Position numbers and translations under genes: made by a program. Positions 54,177-62,188 of a DNA stretch of 64,000 nt are shown one piece after another. Within the stretch, counting starts at the first letter, position 1; every line of letters begins with the position of its first letter. Origin of the DNA: CBDANZ01 sp965197865 (GTDB taxonomy: Bacteria; Acidobacteriota; Vicinamibacteria; Vicinamibacterales; CAVVIG01). Where the stretch lies: positions 867,350 through 931,349 of the forward strand of contig CBDANZ010000005.1 in the NCBI GenBank assembly GCA_965197865.1, written 5' to 3'. A model generated the notes under the pieces. The model was not told where the DNA came from and did not search any database. It was given only the letters and a program-made list of their open reading frames with translations.

Positions 54177-55217
54177 TCACTTCTTCTTCTGGGCTTCTTC
54201 GGCGGCCTTTTCTTGCGCGCGAGCCCCAGTGAGGACGCCCGTCAGGCCGAAATTCCCCTCGTGACACGCGGACTCAAAAATCAGATTCTGCTCCTCGTTG
54301 TGCTTTCCCAGCTCAATGAGTACTGTCCAGGTTCTCGTCCAGGTCGTGGGATCGTCGATCAGGATTTCGCGCTGTAGCGTGTTCGCGTCCACGCGTGTGA
54401 AGCGTTCGACCAGATGCAAGTTTTCGTGGGATCCTCTCGGGCCGAGCGTGAACTGCGAGATTGTCTGGAATTCCACTTCAGGGCTGAAATTCGTCGTGTC
54501 GACGACCAGCGTCGTGCCGTCCCAGCGGCCGCGCGAATCCCCCAGCCACAGGCTGATGTGTGAGGGCAAATGCGGACTGCCATTCGTCGGGATGATGCGA
54601 ATAGACCCTCCTGCGTGCCCATACTCAAGATACATCGTCACGTAGCCGGGAGACTGAACAAGCCGCATCGTGCCGTCACCCGAAGGACCTGCGCCAAAAC
54701 CGGGCAACATGTTCCCGAGACAGCGCTCCGCGAAGATTCGATCCTCCGGGTTATCGGTGCCCGTCAATGCGTACTGTGAAGGTTGCGCGGGGCGCTTGAG
54801 TGCCTCGGCCGTCAAGGGCGGCATTTTCCCATCCGACGGGTCCACGATCAGCGATGTTCGCCGGCCCGTCCTTAACCTCGAACCGAAAACGGCGTTGTAG
54901 GCGCTTTGGACGTCCCGTACCGAACCTCGCGGCGGACGGCGATTTCCACCAGGATCCTGCGCTATTTTCTGATCCAATGCAGCCCGCTCCTCGTCCGTGA
55001 AAAACTCTTTCGCCGCATATTCCGGGGGACGTTCCACCGGCGTTCCGGAGTTGGTGGTCCAGATTCCCTGGAAGTCCGGTTCACCCCACGGCGTCATGGG
55101 CGGTGTCCAGGTCTTCGCCCCACTGGACCGAGCCTGGCTCGCGACCAGGATTGGGGACAGCGACAGAACAATCACACCGGCCACCACACCAAGTACCGCG
55201 AGAAATTGATTCCTCAT
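54177..55217 (-). CDS. Secreted hypothetical protein, paralogue 1 of 3
   Basis: A 346-residue exported protein with signal VLGVVAGVIVLSLSPILVAS. Conserved blocks: MTPWGEPDFQGIWTTNSGTP near the N-terminus, PEDRIFAERCLGNMLPGFGA, IRIIPTNGSPHLPSHISLWL, GDSRGRWDGTTLVVDTTNFS, LHLVERFTRVDANTLQREIL and ACHEGNFGLTGVLTGARA near the end. This beta-rich family is abundant in acidobacteria and has no known function. It shares these blocks almost unchanged with the protein at 56350-57390, and more distantly with 55300-56307. All three lie in line on the minus strand. The C-terminal tail is Lys/Glu-rich. Confidence 0.75.
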   Translation of the reverse strand: MRNQFLAVLGVVAGVIVLSLSPILVASQARSSGAKTWTPPMTPWGEPDFQGIWTTNSGTPVERPPEYAAKEFFTDEERAALDQKIAQDPGGNRRPPRGSVRDVQSAYNAVFGSRLRTGRRTSLIVDPSDGKMPPLTAEALKRPAQPSQYALTGTDNPEDRIFAERCLGNMLPGFGAGPSGDGTMRLVQSPGYVTMYLEYGHAGGSIRIIPTNGSPHLPSHISLWLGDSRGRWDGTTLVVDTTNFSPEVEFQTISQFTLGPRGSHENLHLVERFTRVDANTLQREILIDDPTTWTRTWTVLIELGKHNEEQNLIFESACHEGNFGLTGVLTGARAQEKAAEEAQKKK

Positions 55218-55299
55218 GTGAAGCTCCTCTGAGGGTCACCATGCCGGTGCTTTGGAGACGCACATAACGCCGCTCGTCACGCGGCTTGACCGTTCATGA

Positions 55300-56307
55300 T
55301 CAACGGGCCTCGGGCGGATTGCCTGACACCTGACGGTCATATGCTTCCTCGCCAGGCGGAATCTTGCGGGTGACGTCGATGACCATCGTCTTTCCCTCCC
55401 AACGCTCGACCAATTGCTCCTTTCGAAGGTGGCCAAGGAAGGTTTCTTCGACCATCTGAACGCACCTGAATTCGAGTAGCTGCGCGTTGGGCTCCAGACG
55501 ACGATAGAGGGGCATGCTAATCTTCCAAGGGCGCGTAAAGACCTTTGGGTCCTCAATCGTGGCTTCGTAGCGAATGGCGTCGGGGGTCATCGGTGTGTAC
55601 CGTTCGACCACATGCAAGGCGTCGCTGTGAAAATTTCCTGCCCTGTCGAACCACGTGTAGGAATTGAGTTGCCTCACGTCGACCACCAGGGTATCCCCAT
55701 CCCACCTGCCGACTGAGTGCCCCATGTAGGTATCGTCGGGCGGCGCCTCCACCTTATCGAGGTGGATGGTGCGCTGCGTCGTTGCAAACTCGAAGATCAT
55801 CATGATTTTCTGGGTGCCATGAATAATCTGAAACGGACGCGGCAGATACATCGCGCGTGGGACACCGGGCATGTAACATTTCAGTTCCGGGTCACGGTCC
55901 AGCCAGTTGTCGAAGTTCTCCTGCTTGCGGGCCGCCGCCCACGGCTGGTACGGAATCTCCTCGCCCTCAACCACACCAAGCCCGGCAGGAACCCAGCCGG
56001 CCGAGCCGAGCGCAACGACGGGAGCCGCGAGCACGGTCAGGTCCTTGCGCGCTGACGCGCCCCTCCATTCGCCCGAGTTGGTGAGGCCGCGCTGCGCCAC
56101 CATGGGGCGCGGGACGTGGGTCTGAAGGTCCCAGTTGGCCGTGTTGTGGGCTTGCCAGATTCCACTGAAGTCGGGCCTCCCATCCGCGACACGTGGGAAC
56201 TGGGGGGCCGGGCCCTGACCGGCGGTCCGTGTGCCGTTGAGAGAGAGCCCCACGAGCATCGTGGCGGCCGCTACGCCGATCATTGAGGCGCTGAATCGAT
56301 TGTTCAT
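55300..56307 (-). CDS. Secreted hypothetical protein, paralogue 2 of 3
   Basis: A protein of about 335 residues from ATG 56307 with signal SASMIGVAAATMLVGLSLNG. It keeps the family framework: GRPDFSGIWQAHNTANWDLQ, PRAMYLPRPFQIIHGTQKIM, GHSVGRWDGDTLVVDVRQLN, ALHVVERYTPMTPDAIRYEA, TIEDPKVFTRPWKISMPLYR. It is clearly diverged from the two neighbours, so it represents an older split. Function unknown. It sits 82 bp from paralogue 1 and 42 bp from paralogue 3, a likely operon of three. Confidence 0.75.
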   Translation of the reverse strand: MNNRFSASMIGVAAATMLVGLSLNGTRTAGQGPAPQFPRVADGRPDFSGIWQAHNTANWDLQTHVPRPMVAQRGLTNSGEWRGASARKDLTVLAAPVVALGSAGWVPAGLGVVEGEEIPYQPWAAARKQENFDNWLDRDPELKCYMPGVPRAMYLPRPFQIIHGTQKIMMIFEFATTQRTIHLDKVEAPPDDTYMGHSVGRWDGDTLVVDVRQLNSYTWFDRAGNFHSDALHVVERYTPMTPDAIRYEATIEDPKVFTRPWKISMPLYRRLEPNAQLLEFRCVQMVEETFLGHLRKEQLVERWEGKTMVIDVTRKIPPGEEAYDRQVSGNPPEAR

Positions 56308-56349
56308 ATCTTCGGTCTCCCTGATACCCTGCAATACGTTGCGAGCCGT

Positions 56350-57390
56350 CTACTTCTTCTGTGCGGTCCCTGCGGTTTTCTCTATGGCGCGGGCCCCGGT
56401 AAGGACGCCGGTCAGGCCAAAATTGCCCTCGTGGCAGGCAGACTCGAAGATGCGATTCTGCTGCTCGTTGTCCTTTCCGAGCTCGACCTGGACTGTCCAC
56501 GGTCTTGTCCACGTCGTCGGATCGTCGATCAGAATCTCGCGGCGCAGCGTATCCTGCTCCACGCGCGTGAAGCGTTCGACGAGATGCAAGTTCTCGTGGG
56601 ATCCTCTGGGGCCGAGCGTGCGTTGTGAGATCGTCTGAAACTCCACTTCGGTGCTGAAGTTGGTCGTGTCGACGACGAGCGTCGTGCCATCCCAGCGGCC
56701 GCGCGAGTCTCCCAGCCAGAGTCGTGTGCGTGGCGGCAGATGCGGACTCCCGGTGGTCGGGATGATACGGATGGCGCCTCCTGCATGGCCGTACTCGATG
56801 TACATCGCCACGTACCCGGGAGACTGAACAATCCGGACCGTGCCATCACCAGACGGACCTGCCCCAAAACCTGGCAACATGTTCCCGAGACAACGCTCCG
56901 CGAAGATTCGGTCCTCGGGGTTGTCGGTCCCCGTTAGTGCGTACTGTGTGGGTTGCGCGGGACGCTCTAGTGCTTCCGCCGTCAAGGGCGGTATTTTTCC
57001 GTCCGGGGGATCCACAATCAGCGAGGTTCGCTTGCTCGTCTTAAGGATCGCGTTAAAGACGGCGTTATACGTGCCCGGGTTGCCCGGCCGCGGAGGCCGC
57101 TTACCTCTGACCGATTTCTTCTTATCCGCCGCAGCCACTTCCTCGTCGGTGAGAAACGCTCTCCCGGCAAACTCGGCGGCACGTTCTAAGGGTGTTTCGG
57201 AGTTGGTGGTCCAGATTCCCTGAAAGTCTGGCTCGCCCCACGGCGTCTTGGGCGGCGTCCATGTTTTCGTCGCGGCCGTCTCGGTCGTCGTCGCGGTCGT
57301 CTGGCTCTGGGCGGTGACGAAGACCCGAGCCAGCGAGATGACGGTCACGGCCGTCAGCGCAGCGATCACCACGAGAAATCGATGTCTCAT
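56350..57390 (-). CDS. Secreted hypothetical protein, paralogue 3 of 3
   Basis: A 346-residue protein from ATG 57390, signal MRHRFLVVIAALTAVTVISL. Core blocks are nearly the same as in paralogue 1: KTPWGEPDFQGIWTTNSETP, PEDRIFAERCLGNMLPGFGA, GDSRGRWDGTTLVVDTTNFS, SACHEGNFGLTGVLTGARA. The region after the signal is Thr/Ala-rich. It is probably the first gene of the three. A longer open frame upstream adds a piece with VAARFGLSRNQVYRWTQRP, a helix-turn-helix that belongs to another, lost gene and not to this protein. Confidence 0.75.
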   Translation of the reverse strand: MRHRFLVVIAALTAVTVISLARVFVTAQSQTTATTTETAATKTWTPPKTPWGEPDFQGIWTTNSETPLERAAEFAGRAFLTDEEVAAADKKKSVRGKRPPRPGNPGTYNAVFNAILKTSKRTSLIVDPPDGKIPPLTAEALERPAQPTQYALTGTDNPEDRIFAERCLGNMLPGFGAGPSGDGTVRIVQSPGYVAMYIEYGHAGGAIRIIPTTGSPHLPPRTRLWLGDSRGRWDGTTLVVDTTNFSTEVEFQTISQRTLGPRGSHENLHLVERFTRVEQDTLRREILIDDPTTWTRPWTVQVELGKDNEQQNRIFESACHEGNFGLTGVLTGARAIEKTAGTAQKK

Positions 57391-57985
57391 CCTGCCTCCC
57401 TCACCCACCTCGATGGGCCGTTGCGTCCAGCGATACACCTGGTTGCGGCTGAGGCCAAATCGCGCGGCCACGTGGCTCGGGTCGCCGCCTTCTGCGGGGT
57501 GTTGGCGTTTGACATGACGGGGGTCCCCTGCGCGCGATTGCCTGGAGCGACGACGACACAACAGGTCGAGCTCGTCAATCGAGACAGCATAGGGCCAGCT
57601 TTGTGGGGCGTGTCCGGCGAACCCCACCAGGTCACAACGGTATTCTACCTTCAAGCTGGTGCCAGCAGGGCATCGTTGTTGAAGATGTCATATGAAATCT
57701 CCCATTCGTTTCTCACACGGTAGATAGATGACGACATACTTACCGGCGGAAGCATACGCACAGGGTAATTCCGTCACCGGGACACTTCAACAACCCGGTT
57801 TTGAGCGGTGGCCCGACCCCGAAGGTTCAGCACGCCACAGTGCGACATCCCACAACGAAGAGTCGCCGCGCGGGCGACTCTTCCCACGCCATTCCTCGCT
57901 CCAGCTCTCCGGCTTACCCCGAGTTCAGTTAGAATCGCAGGGGGATGCACTCGCCGCCAGTTCGGTGCGCTTATTGAGGGACACT
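57391..57985. other. Divergent intergenic region with a helix-turn-helix relic
   Basis: About 600 bp between divergent genes. On the minus strand (57391-57480) a frame encodes DPSHVAARFGLSRNQVYRW, a Fis-like helix-turn-helix, without a credible start or upstream domain. On the plus strand (57728 onward) a frame runs into the esterase but looks unconserved before GTG 57986. The promoters of both flanking transcripts should be here. Confidence 0.35.
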
Positions 57986-59569
57986 GTGACCACATCGCAT
58001 ACTCAGCTCGGGTTGGCGGCAGCCGCGGTGCTCGGAATGCTGCTGGTGACCGAACTGCGGGCTCAAGAACAGGTCGATTCGGCGTTCGCGCGGTTCTGGG
58101 CCGCGAAATCGACTGCTGGCGCCGTCGCGCTCGTTGATGATGTCCTCCGCTCGCGAATTACGTTCGACGAAGCATACCGGCGGCTTCAACAAGGGAGGCC
58201 GTACACCGATCAGCCAACTGAACTGGTCGAGTTGGCGAACCGAACACCCGACGGCGTGATGCACAGCTTTTCAGTCTTCATTCCACCGACCTACGACCCG
58301 CGAAAAAAATCTCCTGCTCGGTTCCAGTTGCACGGGGGCGTCGGACGTCCACGTCCCGATAGGTCCACGGCCATCACCGTGGCATCGGCGTTCGCGCAAG
58401 GAGCGTCAGACCACATCTTCATCATTCCTCAAGCCCAGCGGGGCGCTGAGTGGTGGCGCGAGACTCAAATCCTCAACGTACGGGGGATCCTCGACCGAGT
58501 CAAACGCCTCTATAACATTGACGAAAATCGCGTAAGCGTCTCCGGCGTGTCCGATGGCGCCACTGGAGCGTATTACTTCGCGATGCGCGACACGACTCCA
58601 TTCGCCAGCTTCCTGCCGCTGAACGGTATGGCACTGGTGCTCGCCAACCGTCAGCTCGGCGTGGACGGGGCGATGTTCCCAAGCAACCTGCGCAATAAGC
58701 CGTTCTTTGTCGTCAACGGGGGGCGGGACCCGTTGTACCCCAGCAGGAAAGTGGATCCGTACATCAAGCGCTTCAAAGCGGGTGGCGTGGAAGTGGATTA
58801 TCGTCCACAGCCAGACGCAGGCCACAATCTCCGCTGGTGGCCAACGATGAGGGAACCATTCGAAGCCTTCGTCCGCGCACACCCCCGCAAGCCGCTGCCC
58901 AATCGTCTCACCTGGGAAACGTCGTCAACGGATAGCTCCAACCGCGCACATTGGCTCGTCATCAATGGCCTCGGAATGACACCCGGCGCGGCACCCACAC
59001 TCGACGATTTGAACACGGCTCAGCCGGAGCCGACCGATGATTTCGGCGTGCGCGCCATAGGGGCACGCATCACGGAGATTGTCAAGGGCTCGAATGCGGA
59101 CCTGATCGGCCTCAAGGCGTTCGACACGCTGGTCGAGCTAGATGGGCAGACGGTCAGGATTGCATCCGATCTCACGGAGGTGTTCGGAGCGATCAAACCT
59201 GGCACTGAGGTGGAACTGCTCGTCGCCCGCGCCAACTTACCGGTGGAGTTGAAAGGCGTGTACGACCCGATGAGCATCCCGCCCGAGCCTATCACGCTCT
59301 TTCCGCACGACGCACCGTCGGGTCGCGTCGACCTCGTGCGAACAGGCAACACCGTTGAAGCTCTGGCCAAAGGCGTAACGGCGTTCACGCTCTTGCTGTC
59401 CCCGGACCAGTTCGACTTCCTTCAGCCCGTGAAGGTCGTTGTGAACGACCGGGTCGTGTTCGAGGGACGCGTAAAGAAGAGCCTGACGACACTGATGAAA
59501 TGGTCGGCGCGCGACAACGATCGCACGATGTTGTTCGGCGCTGAGCTCCGAGTGGATCTGAAGAAGTAA
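57986..59569 (+). CDS. Secreted esterase/peptidase-like hydrolase with PDZ-like tail
   Basis: A protein of about 527 residues from GTG 57986 (GAGGGA upstream) with signal LGLAAAAVLGMLLVTELRAQ. The alpha/beta-hydrolase domain (about 95-320) shows FSVFIPPTYDPRKKSPARFQ, HGGVGRP (oxyanion region), the nucleophile in VSVSGVSDGATGAYYF (G-x-S-x-G), NGGRDPLYPS (Asp) and PDAGHNLRWW (His). A PDZ-like module follows (GARITEIVKGSNADLIGLKA, FDTLVELDGQTVRIASDLTE), then a beta domain. Similar to secreted PHB-depolymerase/esterase-like proteins; substrate unknown. Confidence 0.8.
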   Translation: MTTSHTQLGLAAAAVLGMLLVTELRAQEQVDSAFARFWAAKSTAGAVALVDDVLRSRITFDEAYRRLQQGRPYTDQPTELVELANRTPDGVMHSFSVFIPPTYDPRKKSPARFQLHGGVGRPRPDRSTAITVASAFAQGASDHIFIIPQAQRGAEWWRETQILNVRGILDRVKRLYNIDENRVSVSGVSDGATGAYYFAMRDTTPFASFLPLNGMALVLANRQLGVDGAMFPSNLRNKPFFVVNGGRDPLYPSRKVDPYIKRFKAGGVEVDYRPQPDAGHNLRWWPTMREPFEAFVRAHPRKPLPNRLTWETSSTDSSNRAHWLVINGLGMTPGAAPTLDDLNTAQPEPTDDFGVRAIGARITEIVKGSNADLIGLKAFDTLVELDGQTVRIASDLTEVFGAIKPGTEVELLVARANLPVELKGVYDPMSIPPEPITLFPHDAPSGRVDLVRTGNTVEALAKGVTAFTLLLSPDQFDFLQPVKVVVNDRVVFEGRVKKSLTTLMKWSARDNDRTMLFGAELRVDLKK

Positions 59570-59619
59570 GAGCGGGACACTGATCGACTCGTTGCCGCCC
59601 GCGACCACGTCACGAGCGG

Positions 59620-60972
59620 TCACGGCCCGAGTGCGGTTAGCCACTTCCGAAGCGTTTCTTCCGGCACGGCCGCGGCCAGCCGTTCCCGCGCCGCCATGAT
59701 TTTCTTTGAAGCGACGTCCGTGCCCGCTCGAGCGGCGGACCGCATCGCGAGCGCGACCGCATGCGGGGCGGAGATCGGACCGCCCTGGAGCAGCGGCTCG
59801 ATTTCCTCGTACGACCGATCTTCGACGGCGATCGCCAACAACGCCTGAGCGACGATGAACGGCATGCCGGTCGCCTGCATGGAATACATCAGTGCGCGGA
59901 GCGGCCGCGCCCGTTCCGGCCGGAGCTCGAGGGCGTTAGTAGCTTGCGGCGCGTCTTTGTTGACGGGGATACCGGCAGCCAGCACGTGCAGGTCGTGCCA
60001 TTCGTCGTCGAACAATGCCACCGCTGCGTCGCGCACCGCCACCATGTCGCGCGTTTGTCCGAGCGGCGACGCGAAATACTCGCCAGCGGCCATCGTCACG
60101 ACGAGCCGGTTCTTGCTCTTGCGGCGCAATCTGATCGTGACGCTGCGCTCATCGGCTCCCTGCGGCTGGGCTTCGGCGGCGCCGACTCGAACGGCTTCTG
60201 CCAACGTCAGATTGGCCGCTACGGGTGCGCCAGCCGGCCTGTCGTCGGGTTCGAAAATGAAGAGATGCTGAGACGGTAAGGACTCGTTCAAGTCGAGGAG
60301 GCGATAACCGGCTGGCTTCCATTCCGCGAGCACTTGACGGACTGACATCCGATGCGTCGGGCTGACGTACGAGGCGCTGTTGTCCTCGGCGCGGGCTTCG
60401 ACGAGCGCGACCTTCCCCCGAGGACCGAGCGTGACGCGCATCTGGCGCAACATCTCCGGTCCGTTGTCGAACTCATGGTATGCGTCGACGAGCAGCAGCC
60501 AATCGACCCCGCCTTTGGGCAACTTCGGATCGTCGGTCGAACCGAGGACCGGCACAATACCAGTCACTCCTTCCGCCTCGGCGCGCTGCTTCATCAGATC
60601 CAGCATTTCCGGCTGGATGTCCTGACAATACACCTTGCCGGTCGGCGCGACGATCTTCGCAATCCGCCTAGCAAAAAAACCAGTGCCGCAGCCGACGTCG
60701 GCGACGACATCGCCGGGCTTCAGGGCCATCGCGCGAATCAGTTCGTCGGGATGCTCTTGTGCCTCGCGCTCGGGGCGCTCAAGAGAGTCGGCGCTTCGAA
60801 AGCTTAGAAGGGGAGCCGGACGGCGATCCGGGATCTCGGCGACTTGCATTGAGGTGGGCGGCTCCGCGATGCGTTGCGCCTGTGCGAAAGCGTGTCCGAA
60901 CGATGCAGCCGCCAGCGCGACACACGACACCAAGAGAGACAGCCAGGACCAAAAGGATTGCGGGTGGCGCAT
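59620..60972 (-). CDS. Exported class I SAM methyltransferase-domain protein
   Basis: A 450-residue protein with signal SFWSWLSLLVSCVALAAASF and a methyltransferase domain (about 60-240): DELIRAMALKPGDVVADVGC, GTGFFARRIAKIVAPTGKVY with motif I, CQDIQPEMLDLMKQRAEAEG, VDWLLLVDAYHEFDNGPEML and LGPRGKVALVEARAEDNSAS. After it come about 200 residues including ERSVTIRLRRKSKNRLVVTM and a helical C-terminus with ISAPHAVALAMRSAARAGTD. Export of a SAM enzyme is unusual because SAM is cytosolic, yet the family is common in acidobacteria. Function unknown. Confidence 0.8.
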   Translation of the reverse strand: MRHPQSFWSWLSLLVSCVALAAASFGHAFAQAQRIAEPPTSMQVAEIPDRRPAPLLSFRSADSLERPEREAQEHPDELIRAMALKPGDVVADVGCGTGFFARRIAKIVAPTGKVYCQDIQPEMLDLMKQRAEAEGVTGIVPVLGSTDDPKLPKGGVDWLLLVDAYHEFDNGPEMLRQMRVTLGPRGKVALVEARAEDNSASYVSPTHRMSVRQVLAEWKPAGYRLLDLNESLPSQHLFIFEPDDRPAGAPVAANLTLAEAVRVGAAEAQPQGADERSVTIRLRRKSKNRLVVTMAAGEYFASPLGQTRDMVAVRDAAVALFDDEWHDLHVLAAGIPVNKDAPQATNALELRPERARPLRALMYSMQATGMPFIVAQALLAIAVEDRSYEEIEPLLQGGPISAPHAVALAMRSAARAGTDVASKKIMAARERLAAAVPEETLRKWLTALGP

Positions 60973-62188
60973 GAGAGCTCCTTATCGCAGCCGGCCGGGA
61001 ACGCCGTTTTCCCCTGTGCGTTCGGGGATTTGCTGGAACGCGCCCCCATCGATGGTTTCGTCGTAGTTCGGTTGCCGACACGTCCACGTTCGACCGGTCA
61101 AGGAGGGATACAGTATGAGGAAGACACGCCATTCCCAGCATCCCGGGCAAGGGAATGTCACGCCTCGGCCGACTGCCTGATCCAGGACGAGTCGGCCGGC
61201 TCCAGCTGCGATAAGAACGGTCACGCCTTATGGAGCCCGCCAGAAGGCTTCAGCGAGTGGACGGTGCTGGGGCGGCTGCCTGAGGAACGTGAAGCCCCTG
61301 GCCAGACGACCGGCTGCGCCAGTCACGCTGTTCGCGGCGTGTGTCGCACGATCGGTGGCGAGTTGGCAGCCGTAGTCTCCGAGTACGATCCGGCCGCCAA
61401 TCGCGAGTGACGCAGCAAACCCCAGTACGCGCACTCTTACTTGTGCACCTCCGAGAATGTCCGGGATTTTCATCTTGGCCGTCTGGGATGTGCAACGGTC
61501 TGACGCAGAGGCCCTCTGTGAACGGCCGGATCTTTTTCTCGCACCTTCCAGATCCTGAACCGTCCGGTCAGTCTGAAGCGGAACCGATTATAGCACTAGT
61601 GTGCCTGGCCAGTTCAAAGACCTCATCTTCACGCTTCGTGGCCCTTCCTTACAGCCAAAGCCGGTTATTGCACTCCCCGGGTGTTGGTCCGTCGGACCGC
61701 GGCGCCCCGGCTGTTGTACAACGCACGTCTACGCATCAGGCCATGTCACGCCACAGTGGGTGCCAGCGCCTGGCGAGGTACTAGGCGAGGTACTAATTGA
61801 AGTTCGCGATGCTCATACCAGCTATCATCCTGGGCGTCGTGTTTAAGCGGGCGAGTGCGAAGGATCCACGCTTCTGGGAGCAGTCAGCTTCCAGGCAGAG
61901 GCGGTTAGGGATATCCTGCAGGTTGACCGGAAAGCCAACATGGCGATTTCCGTTGCCCCAGTATGATGCTGAGGATTTGTTATCGTGACGGGCTCAGCAG
62001 ACGCGAGACAAATGGGTGACGGAGTGCGAGACCTCGGAGACGAAGCAAAGGGCGGCAGCCGTTATCGCGCTTCTAGACGGTGGTCCTCGTATCAACCACA
62101 ACAGGCGACACTGGATGGGAGACGGGCGCGGCCGACACTTTACGAAGAATTCCTTAGCGGTAGGAACGGAGCTCTTCTTCTGGACTCG
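60973..62188. other. Gene-poor region with short uncertain frames
   Basis: About 1.2 kb without a recognised gene. On the minus strand two consecutive frames exist (60982-61224, with GVTFPCPGCWEW; 61228-61473, with VRVLGFAASLAIGGRIVLGD), neither assignable. A plus frame at 61797-61988 starts MKFAMLIPAIILGVVFKRAS, which could be the stub of a membrane protein. The promoter of the DUF5916 gene should be near 62100-62180. Confidence 0.3.
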
